Assembly (NCBI GenBank): GCA_009773155.1
Contig: WOVA01000006.1
Span: 1 to 56,292, forward strand
DNA from: Elusimicrobiota bacterium
GTDB taxonomy: Bacteria > Elusimicrobiota > Elusimicrobia > Elusimicrobiales > UBA9959
Length of the DNA stretch: 56,292 bases
Reading direction: 5' to 3'
This document shows positions 22,039 through 31,140 of this stretch, piece by piece. The notes beneath the pieces were generated by a model that saw only the letters and a program-made list of their open reading frames with translations, did no database searches and was not told the origin of the DNA. Numbering within the stretch: the first letter of the stretch is position 1; each line of letters begins with the position of its first letter. Both the position numbers and the translations under genes were made by a program.

Positions 22039-23038
22039 AACGCTGCTGCCCCTGCTGATCGCCCTCGCGGCCGCCCTGCCCGCCTCCGCCAAACCGCTTA
22101 CTATCAAGTTCGCCACGCTGGCCCCCGAGGGTTCGGCCTGGATGAAGGTAATGCAGAACTTCGCGGCCGAGGTAAAAGAGAAGACCGCGGGCCGCGTCAA
22201 GTTCCGTATGTATCCCGGCGGGGTGCAGGGCGACGAGAAGGACGTGGTGCGCAAGATACGCATCGGCCAGCTGCAGGCCGGCGGCTTCACCGGCGTGGGC
22301 ATAGGCGAGATCGCCCCGGCCGCGCGCGTGCTGGACACGCCGTTCCTCTTTAAAAGCGCCGCCGAGATAGACCATGTCTACGGCGCGCTGGACGCCGAGT
22401 TCAGGAAGATGTTCGACGTGGCCGGCTATGTCCTGCTGGGCTGGGCGGAGGTCGGCGACGTTTTAATACTTTCCAATTCGCCGGTAAAGACGCCGGAGGA
22501 CCTGAAAGCGGTAAAAATGTGGATCTGGGAGGGCGACCCGATAGCCGAAGCCTCGTTCGCCGCCCTCGGCGTAAAGCCCATCCCGCTCTCCATCACCGAC
22601 GTGATGACCTCGCTGCAGACCGGCATGATCGACGGCCTTTACGGCTCCCCGCTGGCCGTGCTGGCCCTGCAGTGGCATACGCGCATGAAGTACGCCCTCT
22701 CGCTGCCCATGGCAAACGCCTCCGGCGCAGTGCTCCTGTCCAAGAAAGCCTTCGGCTCGCTGTCGAAGGAGGACCAGGACGCGCTGCTGGCGGCCGGAGA
22801 CAGGCATTTCCGGGAGCTCACCAGGATAAGCAGGGCCGACAACGCCAAGTCCATAGACCTGCTGAAAAAGTCCGGTATCTCTTTCACCTCCCCCGCCGGC
22901 GGAGAAGCGGCGGCCGAATTCAGGAAAAGCGGCAACAGCGCGCGCGCGGCGCTGACCGGCAAACTTTACCCGGAGAAACTCCTCGAGAGGATAGAGAAAG
23001 TCCTCGCGGACTTCAGGTCGCAGAAGAAAAAGAAATGA
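22025..23038 (+). CDS. dctP: TRAP transporter substrate-binding protein (DctP/TatP type)
   Basis: A 337-residue periplasmic binding protein. It has a signal peptide (cleavage after ALPASA, about residue 22), then TIKFATLAPEGSAWMKVMQ, RVKFRMYPGGVQGDE and the SLQTGMIDGLYGSPL region, typical of DctP-family proteins. The substrate is not predictable; the family binds organic acids and other small anions. GGAGG precedes the ATG inside the TatT gene. The matching membrane subunits lie 4 kb downstream, separated by three other genes. The stop overlaps the radical SAM gene by ATGA. Confidence 0.92.
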   Translation: MNFSRTLLPLLIALAAALPASAKPLTIKFATLAPEGSAWMKVMQNFAAEVKEKTAGRVKFRMYPGGVQGDEKDVVRKIRIGQLQAGGFTGVGIGEIAPAARVLDTPFLFKSAAEIDHVYGALDAEFRKMFDVAGYVLLGWAEVGDVLILSNSPVKTPEDLKAVKMWIWEGDPIAEASFAALGVKPIPLSITDVMTSLQTGMIDGLYGSPLAVLALQWHTRMKYALSLPMANASGAVLLSKKAFGSLSKEDQDALLAAGDRHFRELTRISRADNAKSIDLLKKSGISFTSPAGGEAAAEFRKSGNSARAALTGKLYPEKLLERIEKVLADFRSQKKKK

Positions 23039-24384
23039 CAGGCGAGGCTGAAAAAGAGGGCCGCTTCGACCTGCTACTGGTGGACGACGAGGAGCCGCCG
23101 GGGGAACCCGACGGTTCCTGCCTGGTATACCGGGCCGCCCGCTGGCTATGCGAATCCCCCAAACTGGCGGTACCGCTCCTGTCCGCCTACTCGAAAGCCG
23201 CCGGGCATTCGGTCCGGACCATCTGTTTCCCGCTGTTGCCGTGGAGGGAGGACGAGTTCAGAAGACTCCTTTCGGCAGCGCCCAAGGTGGTGGCCGTAAC
23301 CACCGTGGCCATTTTCTCCCCCCGGTACCTGGCGCGTCTCACCGGCATGGTCAGAAAACTAAGCCCCGCTTCCCTTATAGTCCTGGGCGGGCACGGCGCG
23401 CAGGATTCGCGGGAAGTGCGGGCGCTGGGCGATGTTTATATCTCCAACCACGGCGAGCAAGCCCTCGCTGAGCTGGTCTCCCGCGTAAAGGCCGGTCTCC
23501 CGCCAGGTAAATTCCCCGGCGCCATCTCCCGGGACGGCCGCGTCGTGATAGAGGGGAGCTACCGCTACGAGAGTTTCCCGAAAGTGCTTTTCCCCGACTG
23601 GAGCGCCGCTTCCACGGCGGCGTGGCGCTATCCGCTGGAGGCCTCCCGCGGCTGTAAGTTCAACTGCGCTTACTGCGGCTTCCCGGCCAGGGCCGGGCAA
23701 ACCTACAGGGAGGTCGCCGGGATAATAGGCGAAATGACTGCCGTCTTCCGGGAACAGGGGATACGCCGCTTTGAATTTATGGACTCCTCGCTCACCGCGG
23801 ACACGGAGTTCATGTCCAGGCTCTGCGCCGCCCTCCGCTCGACCGGGATACGCTTCAACTGGAAATGCTTCGCAAGACCCGACGCTTTTGACCGCGCCCC
23901 CGGGCTCGCGGACGAAATGGCCGCGGCGGGCTGCACCAGGATATTCATGGGCATCGAATCCGTGCACGACCCTATCTTATCCCTTATGCGCCGCGGCATG
24001 GACAGGGCCTGCATCGAAAGAGGACTGGACAGGGTTTTCAAGGCGGGGATACAGGTCCACGGTAATTTCATAATGGGCTTCCCCGGCGAGACGCCCGCGA
24101 CTATTAAGGAAACGGCGCGGTTCGTGGCCGCCCGCCATTTCAAAAGCGCCTATATGTGCGTTTTCATGATGTCCGAGGCGATGCGCGCCATGGCTGCGGC
24201 CGAGCCCGAAAGATATTTCCACCTGGCGGGGACTCCGGTCAGGGGCTGGAGGCACGACGGTATGGACTTCGCCGAGGCCGCCAGGCTGACCCGAAGGGCA
24301 GTCTGGAAGATAAACCTGTCCCGGCTCTGGTTCGTCGCCTTCTCCCCGCCCTCTAATGTCCCGGATCCGGTAAGTAGCCGTTAA
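23035..24384 (+). CDS. B12-binding-type radical SAM protein
   Basis: A 449-residue radical SAM enzyme with the cluster motif at Cys207, Cys211 and Cys214 (SRGCKFNCAYCGF). The N-terminal 170 residues have the layout of a cobalamin-binding domain (VVAVTTVAIFSP, LIVLGGHGAQ, VYISNHGEQAL), but I do not see the canonical DxHxxG motif. The C-terminal part follows the usual barrel (FMDSSLTADTEF, IFMGIESVHDP, HGNFIMGFPGET). The start at 23035 overlaps the dctP stop by ATGA, so it is translationally coupled to the TRAP genes. Function unknown; related proteins modify lipids, hopanoids or sugars. It converges with the next gene, overlapping by 4 nt. Confidence 0.85.
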   Translation: MTGEAEKEGRFDLLLVDDEEPPGEPDGSCLVYRAARWLCESPKLAVPLLSAYSKAAGHSVRTICFPLLPWREDEFRRLLSAAPKVVAVTTVAIFSPRYLARLTGMVRKLSPASLIVLGGHGAQDSREVRALGDVYISNHGEQALAELVSRVKAGLPPGKFPGAISRDGRVVIEGSYRYESFPKVLFPDWSAASTAAWRYPLEASRGCKFNCAYCGFPARAGQTYREVAGIIGEMTAVFREQGIRRFEFMDSSLTADTEFMSRLCAALRSTGIRFNWKCFARPDAFDRAPGLADEMAAAGCTRIFMGIESVHDPILSLMRRGMDRACIERGLDRVFKAGIQVHGNFIMGFPGETPATIKETARFVAARHFKSAYMCVFMMSEAMRAMAAAEPERYFHLAGTPVRGWRHDGMDFAEAARLTRRAVWKINLSRLWFVAFSPPSNVPDPVSSR

Positions 24385-25259
24385 AAACCTCTTGCGGCCG
24401 CTCCGGCGGCGTCCTGGGGCACGCCCATCACTTTCCAGCCGTACTTGCGAATCAGCACGGCCTGCCCTTTCATTATCCTGAAAAAACTCCTGAAAGGGAA
24501 AAGCCGTCCGGTCTGCGAGCCGGCGTTAGGCGCGGCGAACTGGACGCCGGTCCTCAGCCCGCCGTGGTAGACGAAGGCGTCGGGTACGGCTAACAGTTCC
24601 CATCCCGCGCGGCGGGCGCGTATCGCGTAATCCATTTCCTCCATATAACCGAAACCGAAATCCTCGTCGAAAGAGCCGATCTCTTCGTATACCGCCCGGC
24701 GGATAAGCAGGCAGAAACCCAGCAGCCAGCCGGCCGCAGCCGGCGCGGCCGGCGACGAGGAAAGTGCGCGGCCGAACTCGTCGAACCTGGCCAGTTCCTC
24801 CGGCGAAAAAGAGCGCAGCGGCGGCGGCCCGCGCCGGCACTGCTGTAGCGCGGAACTGAAACCGCCGTTGCTGACCGGTCCCGCCATGCCGGCGCTGGGG
24901 CGGCCGGCCAGGGTTGCGCGCAGCCGTTCCAGTGCTCCAGTAGTGAGGCGGGTATCGCTGTTGCAGAGAAGAAGCAACCCGCCGGCGGCCGCCGCCAGGC
25001 CGGCATTGACCGACTTCACATAGCCTAGATTGGAAGCATTCCTTATATATACGGTCTCGGCCCAGGACGAGGTCCTGCGGACCAGGGCTTCCGTCTCCGA
25101 TCCCAGCGGCGAGGCGTCGTCCACCACCACCAGCTGCAGGCCGGGATCGGCGCACCGGCGCAGACCGTCGAGACAAAGTTTTTCGAACATCTCCAAAAGG
25201 TACCGGTCGGCGGTGTAGACCGGGACGATGACACTAAGTTTTTCTTTCTCCATTTCCAT
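24381..25259 (-). CDS. Family 2 glycosyltransferase (rhamnosyltransferase-like)
   Basis: A 292-residue GT-A glycosyltransferase. It shows VVVDDAS (44-50), LLCNSDTRL (DxD-like, about 98-105) and the late GSFDEDFGFGYMEEMDYAIRA region with the acidic residues that coordinate the acceptor. It probably adds a sugar to a surface glycan in the cytoplasm. The start at 25259 lies 2 bases after the stop of the upstream radical SAM-methyltransferase gene, so the two form an operon. The C terminus is short, without an obvious membrane anchor. Confidence 0.88.
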   Translation of the reverse strand: MEMEKEKLSVIVPVYTADRYLLEMFEKLCLDGLRRCADPGLQLVVVDDASPLGSETEALVRRTSSWAETVYIRNASNLGYVKSVNAGLAAAAGGLLLLCNSDTRLTTGALERLRATLAGRPSAGMAGPVSNGGFSSALQQCRRGPPPLRSFSPEELARFDEFGRALSSSPAAPAAAGWLLGFCLLIRRAVYEEIGSFDEDFGFGYMEEMDYAIRARRAGWELLAVPDAFVYHGGLRTGVQFAAPNAGSQTGRLFPFRSFFRIMKGQAVLIRKYGWKVMGVPQDAAGAAARGF

Positions 25260-25260
25260 T

Positions 25261-27018
25261 TCAGCCCGGCACGCGCAGCGCACCTATGCCGTAGCTGACC
25301 TGTGAAGGGTCGGCCACGAACTCGCGCCTCTCTCCGGGCAGCGGCTCCTTTTTCCAGAATTCGGCCACGCCTACGCCGAACTTTTCAAGCCCGGGGCGGA
25401 TATCGTGAAAAGCGACGACCCCGCCGGGCTTCACGAAGCGGGCGTAGGTGTCGTAATCGCGCTTGACGGCCTCGTAGGAATGGTCGCCGTCTATAAAAAG
25501 CAGGTCCAGTTTCCTGCCGTCCAGCGCCGCGGAGAACAGTTCCGCGGAGGCCGGGTCGCCTGAATCGCCGTCGATAAGTTCCAGTCGCTGCCGCGGGCCC
25601 CGCATCGCCCATAGGAGGGGCTTCAGCCAGGCGCCCCGGTTGAGGGCCGGCACCGCCCCGCTGAAGGCGCCGCCGGGCAAGTCCAGGCTTATGATCAGCG
25701 CGTCCGGGGCAGCCGCCCGGCAGAGCAGGGCCAGCGTGCCGCCCCTGGCGCGGCCGATCTCGGCCACCGCGCCGGGCGGCCGCCCGGCCGCGGCCCATTC
25801 AAGGAAAGGGATTATCTCCGAGCGGTGCTGCATGGCCCCGACGAACAGCGAGCCGTCGCCCAGGACGAAGTCCGCCGCGTCCTCCACACCGCCGGAGCAG
25901 GACAGCGCGCGCAGCAGATGCAGGCAGCGGGAATAGTTGAAGCGCAGCCAGGCGGCCGCGAACAGTGGAAACAGCAGGGCCGCGGCGGCGGCGCAACCGG
26001 CGCAGAAAGCCGCCACGCCGGGCGCGAGGACCATGGCGCACCCGGCCAGTTTCATGAGCGTCGAAAAGAAGGCGGCCCGCCTCCGGAAACCGGCTCCGGC
26101 GGCTCCCCGGCGTTTTTCCATCACCGCGGCCTGGTCGCCGAAGGCCGGGGGCAGGCGCGCAGCCCCGCCCCGCGGCGGTTTGACGGAGGCGCCCAAGGGG
26201 GACATACACCTTCGGCATATCTCAAAGACGAGTTCCCCTTTCATAACGGCTTCCCTGGCAGAGGCGAAGGATGGATCTTCCCATATTTCGTAGAAGTCCC
26301 TTTCTCCGACGTTCCCGAAGGTATAGGAGCCCGTGCAGTCATTGTTGCAGAGCAGGACATTGCCCAGGCAGTCGATGGCCGCGTATTCTATGTCGCAGCA
26401 ATGCGCGAAAGGCGCGCGGCTTACGTCCGCCAGCCCGCCCTTGTTATTAAGCAGTCCAATGTCGCCGCAAGCTCCGCCATACTGGCTGTAATAGTCCACG
26501 ATGTGCACGCAATAGAGTTCCGGGTAGTCACGGCGGAGGCCCTCCAGCGTCCGTCGCAGCCCCGCCGGCACCTCAGCCGAATGCAGGGAAAGGGACATGA
26601 CGTCCATGCCGGCCCGCCTGAGCGAGAGGAACCGCTCCGCGGTGAGGAGGTCGCCGTTCGTGAAGATGAGGCGCTTCGCGCGCGGCAAGGCGGCCCTGGC
26701 TTCCGTCAGCCACCCTTCCAGTCTGTCGTCGCAGAGCGGCTCGCCGTAAAGCCCGAAGAAAAGGTCTCCCGCGAAGTCCCGGCGCGACAGGGACATTGTC
26801 ACGCGGCGGAAAACGGCGGGGTCCATCCTGAGCGGAGGTATCGACATTCGCGAATGGGGCGGGCAGTAAGGGCAGCGCCTGGTGCATTCCGTGGAAGTCT
26901 CCAGCGCCACCGCGCGTATGCGCAGCGGGTCCAGCAGGAAAGGAAACAGCCCCCTGAATCGGTCCCTGGCGCGCAGGCACAAGTGATTGAACTTCATTTC
27001 CAATTTTGATTTTTTCAA
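25261..27018 (-). CDS. Radical SAM/SPASM protein fused to a class I methyltransferase
   Basis: A 585-residue fusion. Residues 1 to about 290 are a radical SAM domain (Cys45, Cys49, Cys52 in ECTRRCPYCPP) with SPASM-type cysteines (HCCDIEYAAIDC, LLCNNDC, ICRRC). Residues about 325-365 are strongly hydrophobic (one or two membrane segments). From about 385 to the end is a class I SAM methyltransferase like those next to polysaccharide genes (AEIGRARGGTLALL, LDLLFIDGDHSYEAVKRDYD, GGVVAFHDI). I know both halves separately but not this joined form with a membrane linker. A TTG start behind AGGA is used; ATG at 26997 is the alternative. It is followed by a glycosyltransferase, suggesting glycan or lipid modification. 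Confidence 0.82.
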   Translation of the reverse strand: MKKSKLEMKFNHLCLRARDRFRGLFPFLLDPLRIRAVALETSTECTRRCPYCPPHSRMSIPPLRMDPAVFRRVTMSLSRRDFAGDLFFGLYGEPLCDDRLEGWLTEARAALPRAKRLIFTNGDLLTAERFLSLRRAGMDVMSLSLHSAEVPAGLRRTLEGLRRDYPELYCVHIVDYYSQYGGACGDIGLLNNKGGLADVSRAPFAHCCDIEYAAIDCLGNVLLCNNDCTGSYTFGNVGERDFYEIWEDPSFASAREAVMKGELVFEICRRCMSPLGASVKPPRGGAARLPPAFGDQAAVMEKRRGAAGAGFRRRAAFFSTLMKLAGCAMVLAPGVAAFCAGCAAAAALLFPLFAAAWLRFNYSRCLHLLRALSCSGGVEDAADFVLGDGSLFVGAMQHRSEIIPFLEWAAAGRPPGAVAEIGRARGGTLALLCRAAAPDALIISLDLPGGAFSGAVPALNRGAWLKPLLWAMRGPRQRLELIDGDSGDPASAELFSAALDGRKLDLLFIDGDHSYEAVKRDYDTYARFVKPGGVVAFHDIRPGLEKFGVGVAEFWKKEPLPGERREFVADPSQVSYGIGALRVPG

Positions 27019-27133
27019 GGCGTCCTGCCTGGTTTAATCCGGGATATTTTGTCACTTCTGCTGATAAATTCTAACATCTTCCGGTATTTCTTCCTAATTC
27101 TCCATCAGCGTCGGGGGGATAATTCCGGGGGGG

Positions 27134-27163
27134 TTGCGGCCCGCCAGGGTCATTTAGGATAAT
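27134..27163 (+). promoter_or_regulatory. Possible promoter giving a leaderless dctQ transcript
   Basis: TTGCGG, an 18-base spacer and GATAAT end only 6 bases before the dctQ ATG, and no Shine-Dalgarno sequence is present between them. Confidence 0.35.
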
Positions 27164-27169
27164 TGACTT

Positions 27170-27673
27170 ATGCACTTCCTCTTCCGCTTCGAGGAATGGA
27201 TAGTGAAGGGCGAGAAGGCCCTCATCGTTCTGTTCATCTCGCTGATGATATCGCTGTCCTTCCTGCAGGTGCTGCTGCGGGTGTTCTTCCACTCCGGCAT
27301 AGTCTGGCTCGATCCGATGCTGCGCCATATGGTCCTCTGGTCGGGCCTGCTCGGCACCGCCCTGGCGTCGCGCTATTCGCGGCAGTTCGCCCTGGAGGCG
27401 CTGGTCAGGTTCGCGCCCGAAAAGGTCCACCGCCCGCTGGCTATCTTCGCCGGGGCTTTCACCGTGGCGGTCTCCGGGCTCCTGTTCTGGGCCGCCTATA
27501 AGTTCGTGAAGGACGATTTCGCCTCCGCCTCCACGTCGTTCTATATCGGCCATTTCGCGGTCGGGAGCGGCTGGGCCCACATGATAATCCCGGCCGTATT
27601 CCTCCTGATCATCTTCCACACCGTCATGAACGTGTTCCGGGTCGTGGACCCCGGAGAGGAATTCAGGTTCTGA
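27170..27673 (+). CDS. dctQ: TRAP transporter small permease subunit (DctQ)
   Basis: A 167-residue protein with four predicted membrane helices (about 20-42, 48-65, 85-106 and 130-150), matching the DctQ family in length and layout; VLLRVFFHSGIVWLDPMLRHMVLW is the conserved first-to-second helix region, given here as VLLRVFFHSGI then WLDPMLRHMVLW. It pairs with DctM to form the secondary, ion-driven transport unit fed by the binding protein at 22025. Its stop overlaps the dctM ATG by one base (TGATG), so the two are coupled. Confidence 0.92.
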   Translation: MHFLFRFEEWIVKGEKALIVLFISLMISLSFLQVLLRVFFHSGIVWLDPMLRHMVLWSGLLGTALASRYSRQFALEALVRFAPEKVHRPLAIFAGAFTVAVSGLLFWAAYKFVKDDFASASTSFYIGHFAVGSGWAHMIIPAVFLLIIFHTVMNVFRVVDPGEEFRF

Positions 27674-28932
27674 TGGGGATACTCATAGCCCTGGGCATAC
27701 TGCTGCTCGCCTTCCTGGGCGCGCCGGTCTTCACGCTCCTCGGAGGAGGGGCTATATACCTTTTCGGCGCGGAGGGCATAGACTCCTCCGCTGTCATCGT
27801 GGAGATGCTCAGGCTCGCCTCGCTGCCCGCTCTCATCGCCATACCGCTTTTCACTTTCGCGGGCTATGTGCTGGCCGAAAGCGGCGCCCCGCGGCGGCTC
27901 CTGGCCCTGGCGGAAGCGCTGTTCGGCTTCCTGCCCGGCGGCCTGGCCATAGTGGCGCTCTTCGCCACGGCCGTCTTCACCGCCTTCACGGGCGCCTCCG
28001 GAGTCACGATCATAGCGCTGGGCGGCCTCCTCTACCCGATGCTGAAAAAGCAGGGCTACCCCGAGAAGTTCACGCTGGGCCTGCTGACCACCACCGGCAG
28101 CCTGGGCCTGCTCTTCCCTCCCAGCCTCGCGATAATACTTTACGCGATAGTAGGCAAGCTCAACCTGGACCTGCTGTTCAAAGCGGCCCTGCCGCCGGGC
28201 CTGTTCCTCCTGCTGGTGCTCTCGGTGTACGCCTGGCTGGTCGCGCGCCGCGCCGGCGTGCAGAGGCTCGCCTTCGAGCCGGGAAAGATACTCAGCGCCG
28301 CGCGCGCCGCGGCCTGGGAGATACCGCTGCCCTTCGTGATAATCGGCGGCATCTACCAGGGCCTCTTCACGGCCGGCGAGGCGGCCTCGATCATGTCCTT
28401 CTACGTCGTCATCGTGGAGGTCTTCGTATACAAGGACCTCTGCATGAAGCGCGACATCGCCAAGATAGCGGTAAAGAGCATGATCCTGGTCGGCTCCATT
28501 TTTATCGTGCTCGGCACGGCGCTGGGCCTGACCAACTACCTCATCGACGCGCAGATCCCCGACGCCATCTTCGCGTGGATGAACTCTTTCGTCCAGAGCA
28601 AGTTCCTTTTCCTCATCCTCCTCAACATTTTCCTCCTGATCATAAACATGATCGAGATCTTCTCGGCGATAATCATCGTCGTGCCCATCATAGTGCCGGT
28701 GGCGCTGCAGTACGGGGTGGACCCGATACACCTCGGGGTCATCTTCATCCTGAATCTCGAGATAGGATATATGCTCCCTCCGCTGGGGCTTAACCTCTTC
28801 CTCTCCAGCTCGCGCTTCAACCGCAAGCTGCCCGAGCTCTACGGGGCGGTAGTGCCCTTCCTGCTGCTGCTGCTGGCCGTGCTGGCGCTGGTGACATATT
28901 TCCCGGGGCTGAGCATGATGGGGATAAAATAA
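27673..28932 (+). CDS. dctM: TRAP transporter large permease subunit (DctM)
   Basis: A 419-residue integral membrane protein with about 12 hydrophobic segments, the family length. Recognisable blocks are ALIAIPLFTFAGYVLAESG, FTGASGVTIIALGGLLYP, GSLGLLFPPSLAIILYAIVG and, near the end, EIGYMLPPLGLNLFLSS. It is the ion-coupled transport channel in the inner membrane. It follows dctQ directly; the CDF exporter starts 3 bases after its stop, so all three may be one transcript. Confidence 0.95.
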   Translation: MGILIALGILLLAFLGAPVFTLLGGGAIYLFGAEGIDSSAVIVEMLRLASLPALIAIPLFTFAGYVLAESGAPRRLLALAEALFGFLPGGLAIVALFATAVFTAFTGASGVTIIALGGLLYPMLKKQGYPEKFTLGLLTTTGSLGLLFPPSLAIILYAIVGKLNLDLLFKAALPPGLFLLLVLSVYAWLVARRAGVQRLAFEPGKILSAARAAAWEIPLPFVIIGGIYQGLFTAGEAASIMSFYVVIVEVFVYKDLCMKRDIAKIAVKSMILVGSIFIVLGTALGLTNYLIDAQIPDAIFAWMNSFVQSKFLFLILLNIFLLIINMIEIFSAIIIVVPIIVPVALQYGVDPIHLGVIFILNLEIGYMLPPLGLNLFLSSSRFNRKLPELYGAVVPFLLLLLAVLALVTYFPGLSMMGIK

Positions 28933-28935
28933 GAC

Positions 28936-29895
28936 ATGGGGCATCACCACGACCACGGCGGCCATTCCTGCGGCCACGATCACGGGCATGACCACGGCCG
29001 CGCGGGCCACTCCCATCAGCACGGCGCAGGCGCCCACCGCAAAGCCATAGCCTGGGCTTTTTTCATAACCTCCGGTTTCATGGTCCTGGAAGCCGTCGGG
29101 GGACTGTTGACGGGCAGCATGGCGCTGCTCAGCGACGCCATGCACATGCTGACCGACGCCGCCGCGCTGGGCATGAGCTTCATCGCCTCCCGTCTGGCCT
29201 CGCTTAAACCCGATTCAAAACGCACCTACGGCTACCGCCGGGCCGAGGTCGTGGCCGCGCTGGCCAACGCCACGCTGCTCTGGCTGCTCTGCGGCTTCAT
29301 GCTGCGCGAGGTCTGGGAACGCTTCCACAACCCCGTGCCGGTGCTCTCCGTCCCCATGCTGGCGATAGCTTTCGCCGGCCTGCTGGCCAACCTGGCCTGC
29401 GCCTGGATACTGCACCGCCACAGAGGAGAGAACATCAATATACGCGGCGCCTTCCTGCACGTGCTCAGCGACCTGGCGGGCTCGGTCGCCGCCATCGTCG
29501 CCGGCGCCGTCATCTATTTCACGGGCTGGTACACGGCGGACACGCTAGTCTCGCTGCTCATCATCGCGCTCATACTTTTCAGCTCCACGCGCCTGCTCCT
29601 GGAGGCGTTCCACATCCTCATGGAGGGCGCTCCGCGCGGACTATCGGTGAAGGCCGTGGAGAAGGCGCTCCTGGACATAGACGGCGTCAGCGGCGTGCAC
29701 GAGCTGCACGCCTGGAGCCTCTCGTCCGGCTTCAACGCCCTCACCGCGCACCTGATAGTAAGGGATCCGGCCAGGCAGCAGCCCGCGCTTAAAGAGGCCT
29801 CCTGCCTGGCGGCGGAAAAATTCGGCATAAGGCATTCGGTGTTCCAGGTGGAGAGCGAAATGCGCAAGGGATCGTCCTGCGACACCTGCTGCTGA
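28936..29895 (+). CDS. Cation diffusion facilitator (Zn/Co/Cd-type exporter)
   Basis: A 319-residue CDF transporter that exports divalent metal in exchange for protons. It has a His-rich N terminus (MGHHHDHGGHSCGHDHGHDH), six membrane helices, the site motif DAMHMLTDAAAL in helix II and the matching second site HVLSDLAGSVAAIVAG in helix V, and a C-terminal cytoplasmic domain (GVSGVHELHAWSLSSG). It ends in SSCDTCC, an unusual Cys-rich tail that may bind metal. The zinc-type HD/HD site suggests Zn, but Co, Cd or Fe cannot be excluded. Confidence 0.93.
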   Translation: MGHHHDHGGHSCGHDHGHDHGRAGHSHQHGAGAHRKAIAWAFFITSGFMVLEAVGGLLTGSMALLSDAMHMLTDAAALGMSFIASRLASLKPDSKRTYGYRRAEVVAALANATLLWLLCGFMLREVWERFHNPVPVLSVPMLAIAFAGLLANLACAWILHRHRGENINIRGAFLHVLSDLAGSVAAIVAGAVIYFTGWYTADTLVSLLIIALILFSSTRLLLEAFHILMEGAPRGLSVKAVEKALLDIDGVSGVHELHAWSLSSGFNALTAHLIVRDPARQQPALKEASCLAAEKFGIRHSVFQVESEMRKGSSCDTCC

Positions 29896-29902
29896 GGTAT
29901 TC

Positions 29903-31084
29903 ATGAAAATAAAATTCAGCCGGAATTTCAGGCAGTTTAAACCTTTCCTGTTCGAGGAACTGTATCGCCAGGCCGCGGCCGAAAGGGCCAAGGGCAGGGA
30001 TATAATCAGCCTCGCCGTCGGAGACCCCGACATCCCGACCGACCGGGGCATAGTGGCCAGGGCCGCCGCCGAGATAAAGAAGGCGGCTAATCACCGCTAC
30101 CCCAACACCAAGGGCAATGCGACGCTGCGCGAGGCCGTCGCCGCCTGGCATAAGCGCCGCCACGGCCTCTCCTTCCATCCTTCCGACGAGGTCTCGATAC
30201 TGATCGGCTCCAAGGAGGGCATCGCCCATCTGCCGCTGGCGGTGATGGACCCGGGCGACCTCTGCCTCATACCGGACCCCACCTACCCGACCTACCGCAC
30301 CGGCGTGATCCTGGCCGGCGGCCGGGTACACGACGTGCCGCTGGAGGAGAAGAACGGGTTCCTGCCGGACCTCGGGAAGATACCGCGCCTGGTCGCTGAA
30401 AAAGCCAAGCTTTTCTTCCTCAACTACCCCAACAACCCGACGGGAGCCGGGGCTTCACTGGATTTTTACAAGGAACTGGTGCGCTGGGCCAGAAAGAATT
30501 CGGTGATCATAGCCCAGGACGCGGCCTACTGCGACCTGTATTTCGGCGAGCCGGCCCCCAGCATACTGCAGGCGCCCGGCGCGCGAGACGTCGCCGTGGA
30601 GTTCTACTCGGTCTCCAAGACCTACTGCATGGCGGGCTGGCGCATAGGTTGGGTCGTCGGGAACGGCCAGCTGGTGCGGGCGCTGAACTCCCTCAAGGAG
30701 AACATAGACTCGGGGCCGTTCAACGCCATACAGAACGCGGCGGCCTGGGGCCTGGACAATCACGAACGCATAACGCCCCCGGTGCGCGCGAAGTTCGCGG
30801 CCAGGGCGGACAAATTCTGCTCGGGGCTGGAGGAGGCGGGCTGGAGGCTGCGGCGTCCCGGCGGCAGCTGCTTCGTCTGGGCCAGGCCGCCGGCGGACAT
30901 GAAGTCGATAGATTCCGTATGCCTTATGCTGGAGGAGGCCGCTGTGCTGGCCGCGCCGGGCTCCGGCTTCGGCCGCTGCGGAGAGGGGTATGTACGCTTC
31001 TCGCTGACTGAGCCGGACTCCCGCCTATACGAGGCGCTGCGCCGCATAAAGGCGCTGGACTGGGGCCGCGCGGCGCGAGGCTGA
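29903..31084 (+). CDS. Class I/II PLP aminotransferase (LL-DAP or aspartate aminotransferase-like)
   Basis: A 393-residue fold-type I aminotransferase. The PLP lysine is Lys239 in YSVSKTYCMAGWRIGWVVGN; FLNYPNNPTGA holds the cofactor-site Asn, and the C-terminal YVRFSLTEP holds the carboxylate-binding Arg. The N-terminal RAKGRDIISLAVGDPDIPTD and VSILIGSKEGIAHL resemble LL-diaminopimelate aminotransferase-like proteins and alanine/aspartate aminotransferases; the exact substrate cannot be fixed. GAGG precedes the ATG. It ends a plus-strand run and converges with a sugar nucleotidyltransferase. Confidence 0.88.
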   Translation: MKIKFSRNFRQFKPFLFEELYRQAAAERAKGRDIISLAVGDPDIPTDRGIVARAAAEIKKAANHRYPNTKGNATLREAVAAWHKRRHGLSFHPSDEVSILIGSKEGIAHLPLAVMDPGDLCLIPDPTYPTYRTGVILAGGRVHDVPLEEKNGFLPDLGKIPRLVAEKAKLFFLNYPNNPTGAGASLDFYKELVRWARKNSVIIAQDAAYCDLYFGEPAPSILQAPGARDVAVEFYSVSKTYCMAGWRIGWVVGNGQLVRALNSLKENIDSGPFNAIQNAAAWGLDNHERITPPVRAKFAARADKFCSGLEEAGWRLRRPGGSCFVWARPPADMKSIDSVCLMLEEAAVLAAPGSGFGRCGEGYVRFSLTEPDSRLYEALRRIKALDWGRAARG

Positions 31085-31140
31085 AAGCCCGCGGTCAGGC
31101 CTGCCGGTCGCCGGTCTCGGAACAACGAGCCCCCGGCTCA

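Noticed and set aside
22519-23034. Upstream extension of the radical SAM gene through dctP
   Set aside because: The extension overlaps dctP out of frame; the ATGA-coupled start at 23035 gives the family N terminus.
27541-29145. 534-codon minus-strand open frame opposite dctQ, dctM and the CDF gene
   Set aside because: Composition (Glu, Arg, Gly, Gln-rich) is that of a reverse-complement shadow, and three real genes occupy the region.
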